Assembly: GCA_907164885.2 (NCBI GenBank)
Contig: OU015497.1
Span: 70,199,429-70,263,428 of the forward strand
Source of the DNA: Dolomedes plantarius
Lineage: Eukaryota > Arthropoda > Arachnida > Araneae > Dolomedidae
DNA length: 64,000 nucleotides
Reading direction: 5' to 3'
A model generated the notes under the pieces. That model worked only from the letters and a program-made list of their open reading frames with translations. It was not told where the DNA came from and ran no database searches. Below are positions 34,780 to 46,114 of this stretch, piece by piece; within the stretch, counting starts at the first letter, position 1; each line of letters begins with the position of its first letter. The translations under genes and the position numbers were made by a program.

Positions 34780-35521
34780 GATATATAGATATATCTGACT
34801 AACTGACTGACAGATGATGCACAAACCAAATTTCTAGACCTAAAGGTCTAAAATTTTGCACGGTGACTCTTGTTATAGTGTAGGGGTGCACTAAGAACGA
34901 TTTTTGAAAAATTCTTCTTAGATTTTTTTAAATTAAATTTTTATGCTGTTTTTTAGCATTCCTTAAAGTTTGCATTTAGAACAATAATTTGAAGGTTATA
35001 AAATTTATATCACGAGAAAGATCATAAAAATTCCTTTGAAATGAAATCTTTTTCGAATCCTTACCACCATTTTCTGATTTCTGGTGAATTTTTAAAAATT
35101 AATTTTTAAAATTTAATTTATTAAATGCTGATCACGTGTTTTCTTTTCTTTTTGTGATACTTTAAATAAATTTTGCGTCACGTGCATAACAATGAAATAA
35201 ATTGACAAAAAAATATTATAATACGATAAAAGGTAAAATTTAACCACTAGGCTAATTGAGATGGATTTTTTTAAAGAATTTAATTCAAATTAGTATGTTT
35301 TATGGATATTAAACATACAATTAATTGCATACATTGACTGTTGTATTTAATTTTAATAGTTTCTTCTACATTATTTTGTAATAATGTAGAAAATTTCTAT
35401 AAAAATATCCGTTAGGATTTTAATATATATATATATATATATTTTTTGGCATTAATTGCATACATTGACCATTGTATTTAATTTGAATGTACTACGTAGC
35501 GAAACACGGGTATTCAGCTCG
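34780..35521 (+). mobile_element. Non-autonomous Helitron, plus strand
   Basis: The 5' part reads TATCTGACTAACTGACTGAC then AGATGATGCACAAACC, and the 3' end reads GCGAAACACGGGTATTCAGC followed by TCG|T. Both are hallmarks of a common non-autonomous Helitron group (GCGAAGCACGGGTA..CAGCTAGT), with the terminal CTAG changed to CTCG. There is no coding capacity. The segment ATTAATTGCATACATTGAC appears twice (35320, 35450), an internal direct repeat. A TA-rich run (34766-34796) blurs the 5' end. Confidence 0.65.
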
Positions 35522-36550
35522 TATATATAACTTTCCTATAAAAAATACATCAGAGATATTTTTCAACTATAGAAGGAAAGAAACGCTGACATTACTAGTA
35601 TCTTGGTAACGCAAATTCCATTGAGAAATGTATCCCTTAATACAATAATGCACTCGCTCATACATGTCTCAGCAGGGGACTGTGATGAATCTGTATCAGC
35701 GAAAGCTTTTGAAGTATTTTCTGCTCAAGTAATAATTGATAAATTGAGAAGGAAATGGAAAAATTATAAGAAATATGTTTCCAGTCATGTAAATAATGTT
35801 TGGGATATTTTACAGCTAACACAATCTGCCTTATCAATGTTTTCAAAATAACGATGAGTGGAATTACTTATCAAATTCATGAATTTCTTCAGGTCATTTC
35901 ATTTATCTTCTCTTCGACTAATTCTGATGAATCGCACTCTCATCAGATTTTAAGTGAATAAACTATAATAATTTTTCCTTCGTTAACAAAATAACAACAC
36001 TTATGAGCATCGATAAACGCATTATGCTATTTAACAAAGGCAAAAATATTAATACTTCATGCTTTGTTTTTCTTTGTAAGAAGTAAAACATATACTATAC
36101 AATATTTTAAAACACAAAAATTAAAAGTTCTCCTGTGTCAATAAAATTACGTTATAATATAACTAAGGAAATATATAAATCTGACAAATTTTATCTACAT
36201 AAATATTGTGAATCTCATGTATGGAAAATAATCAGAAAAGCCAGATATTACTAATACTGAAAATGTCCCCTATTAATAAAAGTGTGTCATTTATATTTTT
36301 CAATAAAGGGACCATATTTTCAATAATATATAAAAATATTTAGTTTTAATGAGACTGTTTTCAGTTGAATTTAATATAAATAAAGTTATCGTTAATTACT
36401 TCGCCCAATAATTTATATACCAATGATATATTTCCAAATATTAAGGTTATGTTTTGTTATAAACAACACTAAAAATCTGAATTACTATAGAAAACTAATA
36501 TTATTTTACTGTTAGCAATTATTAATATTTTCTAATTTAATATTAAATTT
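35522..36550. other. Unassigned AT-rich sequence
   Basis: No supported feature. The frame at 35603-35851 is not recognised. Confidence 0.5.
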
Positions 36551-36898
36551 GTAACTGAATATAACAAGCGAAATTCAATGTTAATTTCCTAATCTAATAC
36601 AACTGTAATGAATTTAAAATAAGGGTGTCAAGCGCAATTGAACCTGCAGTTTAAAGAAGGGAACAAGCGCCAAAAAATTTAAATTGGTTTTCTTTGCGCT
36701 TAAATGTTGTTTACATTTAGATTTCTAACTGAATATAACAAGCGAAATTCAATGTTAATTCCCTAATCTAATACAACTGTAATGAATTTAAAATAAGGGT
36801 TTCAAGCGCAATTGAACCTGCAGTTTAAAGAAGGGAACAAGCGCCAAAAAATTTAAATTGGTTTTCTTTGCGCTTAAATGTTGTTTACATATAGATAT
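36551..36898. repeat. 174-bp tandem duplication at the left of a decayed element
   Basis: Two nearly identical copies start TAACTGAATATAACAAGCG at 36552 and 36726. Each contains GAACCTGCAGTTTAAAGAAG followed by GGAACAAGCGCC, the motif also found inverted at the right end of the element. Confidence 0.95.
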
Positions 36899-39495
36899 AG
36901 ACCCTCCTTGTAAGTTGTAAAGAAGGGAAATAAAACGTTCACAGCCTGGTGTAATCGGTCCTGGCAATATTTGTCAGTTTGAAGAAGGGAACATATCCCG
37001 GTTTTGTTTCCTTCTTCAAATTATTGATATTGTGCTTGGCCAGATTATCGCTGTTGTCGCTCTCTTTTACTCGCATCTGGTACTTCCATCTGCTGTTCTG
37101 TAAGCCTTTTTTCTTCTTTAGCCTTTTTTTTCTATTTTATCACAGTTTTCTTTTTTTGTTTGTTTGTTTTATTTACGAAGGCTGAATTTACACGGTAATT
37201 CTCTTTAAAATGATCTGTAAAAATTGTAGAGATTTTAAAAACATGTTTGTTTGGTCTATCTAATATGATGTCATTTTTTTTTTGTCGTAATGCATTGTGA
37301 CTACTAGGCCTTGTTTTCACGTGCTAAGGATAGCGCTGTAATGTCTTCATCCAGATCTGAAAGTGACATTCAAACTAGCGGTCGAAAAAAGAAGAAAGGG
37401 ATTCGTTATCCAGAAAAATATAGTTATGAAGTGCAGAAAAATAAAATATTTCGTGGTAAAGACTATATAAGTATTAGGACAGGTGACAGTACCTGATAAG
37501 TCAAATAATATTGCTGTTTGTCCCTGTAAATATGAATGTAATGAACAGCTAAATTTAGATGAGAAGGAAGTTTGTCTGAAAATTTTTCTTGATGTCCGTT
37601 CTAAAAATGAGCAAGACACTTTGTTAATGGAGCGGAGTGATCGAAAATCTCCATAACGCAGGCGATCGAAAAGTGAAGCACCACTGAAACGAGGTAGCAT
37701 TTTTATTTATCATGTAATGAAAGGCAATGGACGTATGACTGTATGTAGAAATGCATTTAGTAGTTTGTACTGCATTACAAATAAAGCAATCTTGCGATTG
37801 ACTTTGCTGATTCCTACAGGGCCAAGCTCCCGTGGATAATAGGGGCAAGCACGGTCACCGTGGCAATGCAATACCTGATAATATTCGTGCTTTTATTCAT
37901 GAACACATTCAAGAATTTTTTGTTAAATAAACACACTACAATAATAAAAATATAAAGTATTTAAGTGCTGAACTTAACATTTAGACCATGTATGAACTCT
38001 TTTGTACAAAACATCCTAATCTTGCCAATAAGGTAAAATACGACTTTTATAGAAATTACTTCCACGAAAATTATGATTACCGATTTGGACGCCCTCAGAT
38101 AGATGTATGTAGTACTTGCGGGGAGATAACTGAAAAAGGTTAAAAGTTCACATATTAACGACAATGCAAAACGAGCTGCTATCGCCGAAAAGATTATCCA
38201 TCTACGTCGGGCTAAGAAGTTTTATAACAAACGAAAATAAATACAAAATCTTTGTTCTAAGGACCCCGAGGTTGAAACTTCGGTGTTCGACTTCATGCTA
38301 AACCTCCTTTTACTGAAAATTCCCTTTCAAGAAATGTTCTATTTGAGAAAACTCTGGCTATATGTGTTCTGCATACATGATATGAAAGCAGATTCTGCCT
38401 ATTTCTACGTTTATCAATTGGGAGGAGCTAAAAGGGTAACTGAAGAAGTTTGTTTCATGTTGTGGTTGAAAATAAAAAATATAGACCCAGAGGATAAATT
38501 CCCGTTTTCAGTGACGCCTGCGGAGGTCAAAACCACAACAACACTCTAGAGCGCTTTTTTCTTTCACTGGTTGATACTGGGGGATTTAGAAAAAAATATT
38601 AGTACTTCCCTGTCCGAGGGCACTCATTTCTGCAATGTGATCGCAATTTTAGGTCTGCTAAATTGCGATCACAATTTATGAAAAATCAGACGAAAGGATA
38701 GAATGTATTCACAGCAACAATACTTTGATTTGATTCCATCATTTAAGAAGAAAGGATTCAATGTTACCCAAATCTCCGCAGAAAGTATACTAGCCTTCAA
38801 AAACTGGTGGCCTCAGCTTTACAAAAAATAGGAGTCCCTGGAAAAACCCACTTTTTCTATTTCTAAATACAGACAGTTAGAATACTCCTTACCAAAAGTT
38901 TATCTAACATTATCTGAATCCACTGATGGATTGGTGAAATATACAGTTTTGCTCAAAAAGACAGACATAGGAATACCTCAGATTCCAAAAGAAAAATCTT
39001 ACAATGAAAAATTCTAATGCAAGACAAGAAGTTCCAAGATGTTGCCAAGATAATGACTCGCACTCCACATGAGTACAAACCATTTTATGAAGAACTTTTG
39101 ATGAGACGAACTACTACAACCACTGCATATTTTAACGAGGAAAGTGATGATTAGTAATAATTTTCATAACTTTTTTGAAAAAATTACAAACATATACTAA
39201 ATTTTTATAAGTAAAAATATTTCTCAATTTTTTAATTATTGATTTTTATGTCTATTTCATAATCAGTTTGAAGAATGGTATAGATCCATGGTTTTTAGTA
39301 CCATATAGATTATTTAAGGGCAGTTCAACTGACCTGTCCAGAATACTGGAATAGCGGGTAAATGTAAATAATAGTATAGTAAAGTTTAGCAAAGAAAAAA
39401 AAATTAAATAAGAAATATATGAAGTTTTTTTAATTTTTCACAAACATAGTTTTTGGATTTGTTACCTTCTTCAAACTACAGGTTCAGTTATAAGA
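36633..39495 (+). mobile_element. Decayed DNA element with subterminal repeated motif, uncharacterised family
   Basis: The left motif TTGAACCTGCAGTTTAAAGA (36633 and again 174 bp later) is matched inverted at 39456-39495, whose reverse complement reads CTGAACCTGTAGTTTGAAGA and continues AGGTAACAAATCC. The core AGTTTGAAGAAGGGAACA also occurs at 36974, inverted at 37005-37020, and degenerate at 39265. Between them is a single plus-strand coding region. Borders are approximate and I could not find a target duplication, but repeated terminal motifs around one gene are what a DNA transposon with transposase-binding sites would show. Confidence 0.5.
37311..39154 (+). pseudogene. Uncharacterised mobile-element protein, heavily decayed
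   Basis: The N-terminal piece is basic (SSSRSESDIQTSGRKKKKGI). Later frames give CKYECNEQLNLDEKEVCLK, APLKRGSIFIYHVMKGNGRM, then FYLRKLWLYVFCIHDMKADS with YFYVYQLGGAKRVTEEVCFM. Then come HSFLQCDRNF and the end PHEYKPFYEELLMR to a stop at 39152-39154. This order (Cys-containing N-terminus, LWLYVFCIHDMK, a CDRNF motif, a PxEYKPFYEEL tail) fits a protein found in multiple copies in aphids, cnidarians and other invertebrates, which I believe is a transposase-like protein without a named family. More than ten stops or shifts are visible; the region after 38550 that should hold a DxxxGQN-type motif is missing or unreadable. Function is not established. Confidence 0.55.
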
Positions 39496-40090
39496 TTATA
39501 CATTTAGAACAAATATTTGAGGTAGAAAAAAGAACTAGTATTTCTGAACATTGAAGGAAAAAAACAGTTCATTTTTGTTTTAGAATAACTGCTCTTACGG
39601 GATCTATTAGAAATGTTAACCTGTTTCATTCAATGTTAAAGTCTGTCTCTGATTAACTATACTCGAATTCTTCTGGCATTTTTAAGAATATAGTTAAGCA
39701 CATTTGAAATTTCTGAAACATATTTCTAATTAGATTCATTGAATTGATTAAATGACCTTAAGACTTCATTAATTAATTAAATATAAAGGTCAAGATAACG
39801 GAAATTTAATTTATTTTTCAGATGCATCATTAATTTTCCTTCCAACTGCTAGTTTAGATTGGTTTGTTACTAACTATCTATCTTTATCTATATATATAGA
39901 GTGAAACTTGTCTGTGGTGACCAGTAATGGTTCTAAAAAAGTGCTCGTTTTCAGGGGTGGCAGTGGAAAAAGGGTTTCTTCCATATTATTGGCTCTACAT
40001 ATCTGCAAACTATCTCTTTTATCAGTTCTGAACAAAATATGACCGTCGGATAGGTGGGGGGGGGGCAAGTTTCCCTAAACACACCCACAT
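39496..40090. other. Unassigned sequence
   Basis: Nothing recognised apart from a G10 run at 40055-40065. Confidence 0.5.
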
Positions 40091-40218
40091 AAATAAATAT
40101 ATAATGAACCAGCATAGCTCCCTGAGTGTGGACATAACGATAGCAGTCATGCCTTAGTCGGGATTCGAATCCAAGTTCACATCATGGAAAAGTAGTACGC
40201 TATCCACTATACCATGTG

Positions 40219-40219
<1 letters not shown>
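40090..40219 (-). mobile_element. tRNA-derived SINE fragment
   Basis: Minus strand: ATGGTATAGTGGATAGCGTA fits an A box, and GGATTCGAATCC is a near-perfect B box. Pairing of the two outer ends does not form a tRNA acceptor stem, so this is a SINE or tRNA relic, not a functional tRNA. A long TA microsatellite borders its head. Confidence 0.65.
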
Positions 40220-40368
<149 letters not shown>

Positions 40369-40814
40369 TTCATTCCTCGATTGTCCTGAAAATCCCAATC
40401 TTAAAAATTCTAGATACCTTGAAGGGAATTTATAATCTAAAAGAGAACTGGATACGCAAATCTTACGTCATACTCTGATGTAAAGTGAAAAGGCATGAAT
40501 AACATTCATGAAGAAATGAAAATTGAAGAGAGCATTCTAACTTTTTGGAAAGGTAGCATATATAAAGGTATATTACACTACACACATTGGGAAAGTTTGT
40601 CTCATGAATAAATTTATGACAAGGGTAGAAATAGAAAGCAAAATATTCGGAAACCCTGGTCAATATTCTAAACACCAATATCGTTCCATGTATTTTTGTT
40701 AACATTACATAAATCTCACCCGAAAAAGAAGTCATGGATCTGAAATAAAATCTTTTCTAGTCTCTTATGAAGGTTTATTCCCGAAACACGGTACTGCATT
40801 TATTAAGCTGAGAC

Positions 40815-40887
40815 GGAACCGCCATCTTGGATAAGTCTATACCATCGCCAGTTTGGCGATGGGAGACGTAACCAAGATGGCGTTTCC
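40815..40887. repeat. 73-bp imperfect hairpin with CCATCTTGG arms
   Basis: Outer arms GGAACCGCCATCTTGG and its partner CCAAGATGGCGTTTCC (one mismatch). Inner arms CCATCGCCA, loop GTT, TGGCGATGG (perfect). The intervening bases pair partly (AGTCT with AGAC). This is the size of a small foldback element or a microRNA-like precursor. Confidence 0.8.
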
Positions 40888-41632
40888 ATAACAGAGGAAA
40901 TCTGTAAATTAAAAGAAACAAAACTACTTTTTCAAATTTTAAAATAATGACAGAGTATATATTTCAACAGCAGGAAACCGTTTTATCGTTTTTTGGCAAA
41001 AATATAAAAATATCACCAAAAAAGTAAAGCGGCTGCGGTAACTTGTATTGTGAATGAGCCCTTATGAACTACTTTGTGACGACCACATTTCTCATTTAAG
41101 ATCTACATTTCAGGCTGTAGGCTATTAAATTTTACTTAATGCTGAGTGCTCATAACATTACAGGAAGGTTAGTAGACAATGGTTGCTTATCTATCCTTTC
41201 ATAGACAGCATTGTGACAACCTGGAATTTCTTTTAAACTACCCTTTTTGCTCAAAAGACAAATACATTTTGTGGCCACTGTTACTGCTTTACAAGAAGGT
41301 TTCTAGAGCACTATGCCTGAGTGCATGACATTATCTTTTATTATGAGGCAAAGATCGTTATGTAGAATTCTGAAATGCAGAGTAAAAAAAATACCCAAAG
41401 TAAATTGTTACAAACATTTTGAGAGAAATAAAGATTCATCCAAGTTGTGCTCAAAATTATAACCTATTTATCCATATTTCTGTTCCATGAAGATATATAA
41501 ATGTTTTAGACACTATATCTTTCTTGTTTAATTCCAAATTGAGAGTAATAGCTTTAAATAGTAGCACAGAAAAACCGAATGAAAGAATTAGTTTACACTA
41601 TTAGTTTACCGGCTATCACTATATTTATAAAA
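40888..41632. other. Unassigned sequence
   Basis: No feature recognised. Confidence 0.5.
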
Positions 41633-42130
41633 TCTAGTTTATAAAATGCTATTGTTGCAGCATATAATGCAATTGTATTGTGCTAAAACTCTACAGTTGT
41701 CAATGTATAACATTATGATTTCTTGTTAGTAAAATGCTATTTTTTTCAGTCTTTAACAGTATAAAAGTCCATTCTATTGTTGTAGATATCTTCAGTTTTC
41801 ATTATATTTATAATTTCTTGTTTATAAAATGTTATTGTTGCAGTTGTTGCAATATAAAATGTTTTTTTACAGTTGTAGATCTCTTCAGTTCTCACTGTAG
41901 TTTTTAGTTTCTTGTTTATAAAGTGCTATTGTTGCAGTTGTTGCAGTATAAAATCTCATTTTATCATTGTAGATAGCTTCAGTTGTCACTTCGTTTAAAA
42001 TTTCTTGTTTCTAAAATGCTATTGAAGCAGTAGTTGCAGTATAAAATGCTATTGTATTGTTGTAGATGTCTTCAGTTTTCAAAATATGTACAATTTCTTG
42101 TTTATAAAATACCACTGTTGCAGTATCTTC
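41633..42130. repeat. About 94-bp minisatellite, 5-6 diverged units
   Basis: TTCTTGTTTATAAAATGCTA starts units at about 41633, 41719, 41815, 41909, 42002 and 42095. Each unit continues with GTTGCAG, a second GTTGCAGTATAAAATG and TTGTAGAT..CTTCAGTT.TCA. Divergence between units is high, so the array is old. Confidence 0.85.
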
Positions 42131-42794
42131 CTTGAATTTAAAACAAATATTGAGCAGCTTGTAATATCTATAAAAAAAGTACACATGATTTGCGATCTAA
42201 ATTTCATTGATTAAATAATACTTTAATACACAAATATTCTATTTACATGTTGCATACCTTTTTGGTTCAATTTCCGAATACTGAAATCGAAGCCAAGTAA
42301 AAAGAAGTATTAATTCCAGAGATTCACGTTCCTTTGTTTTTCTACTAGGTTTCACTTTGTTACATTATATTCTTTCCGTGTCAGGACAGTCAATTCTATT
42401 GATAACAATTAAATCTGGAACATAAAACTTCGATATATGCCCCACTATAAAGTAATAAAAAAATGTACGAATAGATAACAGCAAACAAAAAAAAATCTCC
42501 TTTTCGCTCTTTATCGTGTCCAGAGACGCCAAGCGTGTGGTCATTGATTTCCAGTAGCTTCCGCCGCTTTTACAAAGGAGCCACTAATTTGACGTATCGT
42601 CTGTCCTCTCTATCTCCGAACAAAATGAATGGCCCGACAAGGTAGCGTGTTTTCTGCTCTGCGATGTCAAAAATCTGACTGTAGTATAAATCAACATATC
42701 TGAAAACGCCACGTTTTGTTAAGAGTGCAGCGCAAAAGGGGAGAAATTATTTAAATAATTTATTGTTATACTCCTAAGCATATATCACCTTAAA

Positions 42795-42796
<2 letters not shown>
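42131..42796. other. Unassigned sequence
   Basis: A GC-richer piece at 42500-42720 (CAAAGGAGCCACTAATTTGA) loosely resembles CAAAGGAGTTGCCACTCATTTGA at 26466-26488 and may be a dispersed repeat. No coding support. Confidence 0.35.
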
Positions 42797-42823
<27 letters not shown>

Positions 42824-42825
<2 letters not shown>

Positions 42826-43757
42826 CGAACCCCGTTATAACGAACTTCAAAGGACAAAAGATTTTGTTCGCTATATCCAGTAAGAAAAATGATAGAGTTC
42901 ACAAAATGTATGACCCATTATTTGCTATGTGTATTCAATAATGATGTATTAAAAAATTATAAAATTTATTATACATGATCATTAATAAATTAAATTGATT
43001 AAATTCGATTACATTATACTGACACAATTCTAATAAAATTAACTAAAAATGAAGACAAATCGAAATAAATACATTTTACCTTTAATTGTTGCTCACTGTT
43101 TTGATACAGAATTAATCGGTAATTTTCTGTTGACGTGATGCCGATATCAAAAACATTGTATGAATTTCTTTGTCATGTACATCAAATGACTTCAACACTT
43201 TTCTTCCACTGTTTGTGTAGATAAAAACTTACTAATTACACTCATCGCTGCTGTTTTTATCTGAGATGGTGGGTATTTCGTCATTCATGTGCTCCTCTTC
43301 ATCAGCATCAGATGCAGAATATTCGATTTCAGAATGATTCCTTTTAATTTCTTCTACAATAACTTTATCAGTAGGATTTTCGAATGTAATAAATTCATAC
43401 TCACAGGTTTCGAACAATTGCATGTCATAATCTGAGAATGATGAAATTTTGTACTTTTCTATTCACATCCATAGGTAAATCTTCATCATCCATTGGTAAT
43501 ATCCATAGTTAAATCCTCATCATCTTCTTCAACATTCATTGTATCTTCAACATTCTTAAAAAGTTTAATTTTTTAAAAAAAATTAAGTCGTAGACTGAAA
43601 AATGTTCGTTATAGCCGATTATTAAGATTTCGGAGGTTCGCTATAAAAGGTTAAAATAGCATTAAATAAAATAGGAAAACGGAGGGACCAAAATTTCCGT
43701 TCGCTATACCCGGAAGTTCATTATATACCGGGTTCGCTATAACGGGGTTCAACTGTG
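42824..43757 (-). mobile_element. Tigger-type element, internal deletion
   Basis: Left end CACGAACCCCGTTATAACGA and right end (reverse complement) CACAGTTGAACCCCGTTATA, then GCGAACCCGG. These are Tigger inverted repeats. TA flanks both sides (42822-42823 and 43758-43759), though both sit in TA runs. Only a short C-terminal coding piece survives. Confidence 0.8.
43232..43423 (-). pseudogene. Tigger transposase acidic tail
   Basis: A 63-residue frame, FETCEYEFITFENPTDKVIV followed by an Asp/Glu-rich stretch (SASDADEEEHMNDE). Acidic tails of this sort follow the DDE domain in Tigger proteins. Identification rests mainly on its place inside Tigger ends. Confidence 0.45.

Positions 43758-43790
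<33 letters not shown>
43758..43790. repeat. TA run between two transposons
   Basis: About 31 bp of TA. It separates the right end of the Tigger from the left end of the Tc1 element; both families insert at TA. Confidence 0.95.
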
Positions 43791-43793
<3 letters not shown>

Positions 43794-45200
43794 TACTGGC
43801 CACCCAAATTGCAACACCAAGAAAGACAAGAGATATCACAACAAAATTTATTTTGTAGATAACATGTTGACCAAGTATCAAATGATTAAATTTATAGACT
43901 TCTGTGAAGTGTGGTTCCTGCCAAAATAAGTAGCCAGAGTAGCCGACATTGTTGGAGATCACCGCTGCCACACGCCGAGGCATTGATTCAAAGAGAATTT
44001 GGATGAGTTCTTGGGGTACAGCAGACCAAGCAGCTTCCACACGTTGCCAAAGTTGATCTGCTGTGGCAGCTGGGTATGGAATCTGGGTCAATCCTAGAGC
44101 AACCATGGACCACATGTTTTCTATCGGCGAATGATCCGGAAAGCGAGGCGGCCAGGGAAGCAATTCAATCTGGCGATTGACGAAGAACCGTTGGACAATG
44201 CGTGCCACGTGTGGTCGCGCATTATCCTGTTGAAATATGGCTGTGGGCATGCCCTGAAGGTAAGGAAGGACAACTGGCTCCAACACCTCGGAGATGTAGC
44301 GCTGGCTGTTTAAAGTACCGGCAATGCGTCCTAGAGGTGTGCGAGAGTAATATCCAATACCGCCCCATACCATAATACCCGGTGCAGGACCAGTGTGGCG
44401 GTGCATAACGCAGCTGTTCAGCATCCTCTCTTCACGGTGTCTCCAGACTCGAATGCGACCATCGTGGTGTTGCAGACAGAAGCATGACTCGTAAGTAAAG
44501 ACAATTTCATTCCATTTTGCCGTCTACATCCTTCTGTCATCGCACCATTGGCGGCGGAGACGTCTGTGGTTCTGCGTCAAGGGTAGACAAAGCAATGGAC
44601 ATCTTGCGGACAGACCACTCTGCTGTAAACGGTGTCGAATGGTACGCGCTGACACTGGATGATGCGTTACAGCCTGTATGTGCTGTGCTATGGTTCGTGA
44701 TGTGACTGAGCGATCCGTCACTGTCATGCGCACAATTTGCCTGTCATCACGTGAAGTGGTGCGCTGAGGTGGATGCGATCGAACACGCCGGTCCGCCGTA
44801 CCCTCCTGCATCCGACGATCACATATCCGCATTACAGTTGTTTGGTTTCGTCCAACACGACTACTGATTTCCCTGAAAGATAATCCACAATCTCGGTAGG
44901 CCACTATCCTTCCTCTGTCGAACTAGGATACTTGATCAAAAGATGATCACTGTTTTCGTCGAGGCATAATTGATCGTTTTTTTTGAAAAAACCACAAGAA
45001 AAACAAAATTGCCGAACATGAAATCGTCAAAATCTCCAAGCCTTAAATAGCGCTTTGAAGTGGCGCCACAGGCGCGCGTGATGTGCGTCTGCGCTGAAAT
45101 TCTAATCATTTACATATCTCACCTCCGCTAATGCATGTTGTAAATTTCATGTTATTTGCATGTTTTCTTCAGGGTGTTGCATTTACAGTGGCCAGCAGTG
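43791..45200 (-). mobile_element. Tc1-type transposon, full length but dead
   Basis: Ends: CACTACTGGCCACCCAAATT (left) and, reverse-complemented, CACTGCTGGCCACTGTAAAT (right), both followed by GCAACACC. TA at 43789-43790 and 45201-45202. Length 1410 bp is normal for Tc1. One transposase gene on the minus strand. The left flank is a TA microsatellite; the right flank is another Tc1 relic. Confidence 0.92.
43930..44967 (-). pseudogene. Tc1 transposase, inactivated
   Basis: The probable start is the ATG at 44965-44967 (MPRRKQ). The paired helix-turn-helix region includes YRDCGLSFREISSRVGRNQT, HPPQRTTSRDDRQIVRM and HPVSARTIRHRLQQSGL. The catalytic domain has FTYESCF where FTDES is expected, so the first catalytic Asp is Tyr. 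The second Asp is kept in IFQQDNARPH and the last acid in HSPIENMW. It ends near SNNVGYSGY at 43930; the native stop is lost and the frame runs on to 43651. Stops: TGA and TAG at about codons 7 and 15, and TAG at 44524-44526 where Trp is expected. The frame is otherwise continuous, without indels, so the decay is by point changes. Confidence 0.92.
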
Positions 45201-45202
45201 TA

Positions 45203-46114
45203 CATCACCTTATATACACTTCTTTTGAGTGTCGCTACGTAAAGCCTTACATATTTTCGACCCAATAGCAGCATTGTAGGTTACTTCTAAAACAATACAG
45301 ACACTTCTCTTGCCATCTGTAGCAATCATGGTCTGCTCTACCACAACCACGGGTCCCAGAGACGCCCAAGCGAACGTCCCCCAAAGCATAATACCGCCAC
45401 CACCGGCCTGTGTATGACCTACTGTACATTGAGGGAGCAACAGTTCGCCTGGAAGACGGCGTATCCTGACACGGCCATCGGCGTGATGAATGACAAACCG
45501 TGATTCATCTGACCAGGCAACTCTCTCCCACTGATCCATGGACCAGTCGGATGTTCCCGGGCCCAGCGCAGTCGCAGTTGGCGATGACGCTTGGTCATCA
45601 AAGTCACACGAGTGGGACGTTTGCTGCGTAGCCCCATATCCAACAGTGTCCGCTGAACAGTGTGCTGCGATACTATTCTACTTGGCCCTGCATTGTATTG
45701 GGCTGTCAGCTCAGCCACTGTCTGGCTCCGGTTTTGCTTCATGCGAGACAGTCTCCGACGACCTTTTTCTTTGATAGCGTGTGGACGTCCAACACCATGT
45801 CGTCTACTGCTGGTTTCACCGTCATTCATCCACTTTGCATAAGTACTAACAACTGTAGATCGCGAACAACCCACGAGTCGTGCAGTTTCGTAAATACTTG
45901 TTCCGAGCCTTCGAGCCATTACAATCTGCCCTCTATCAAAGTCGCTTAGATCCGCAGCCTTTCCCATCACACACGGAAGTAAGTGAAAGAATGATTCTTC
46001 AGACTCTCCAGCAGCAGTTAAATACCACTTTGACCTGATTGCGTGCCTTCCACGTCATCCAGACGAATTCATTGCAAAATGTAGGGGTGGTCATAATGTT
46101 TTGTCTCTTGAGTG
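45203..46114 (-). mobile_element. Second Tc1-type element, C-terminal half missing
   Basis: The head end at 46114 reads (minus strand) CACTCAAGAGACAAAACATT, preceded by TA-rich sequence. A matching inverted end is not present on the other side; the unit fades near 45335 and the remaining 130 bp are unrelated before the neighbouring Tc1 starts. It is of a different Tc1 subfamily from the 43.8-kb copy. Confidence 0.8.
45335..45970 (-). pseudogene. Tc1 transposase, N-terminal two thirds, frameshifted
   Basis: [20 protein letters not shown] begins at 45970. Helix-turn-helix: [19 protein letters not shown]. Linker: [17 protein letters not shown]; second DNA-binding part: [21 protein letters not shown] one-base shift near 45545 moves the frame to [20 protein letters not shown], which has the first catalytic Asp, and on to GGGGIMLWGTFAWASLGP. 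It stops matching after VVVVEQTM (about 45335), so the second and third catalytic acids are absent. The last 42 residues of the open frame (to 45210) are not transposase. Confidence 0.9.

Noticed and set aside
40140..40215. Functional tRNA gene
   Set aside because: The A and B boxes are good, but acceptor and anticodon stems do not pair; it is a SINE or tRNA relic. The same holds at 5650-5720, 15545-15605 and 49955-50015.
43651..43930. Extension of the Tc1 frame past its normal end, with Tyr-Ile repeats
   Set aside because: The native stop is lost and the frame runs through the element end, the TA run and the next element; it is not a domain.
45538..45949. Plus-strand frames of 78-95 residues
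   Set aside because: They are antisense to the Tc1 transposase at 45335-45970.
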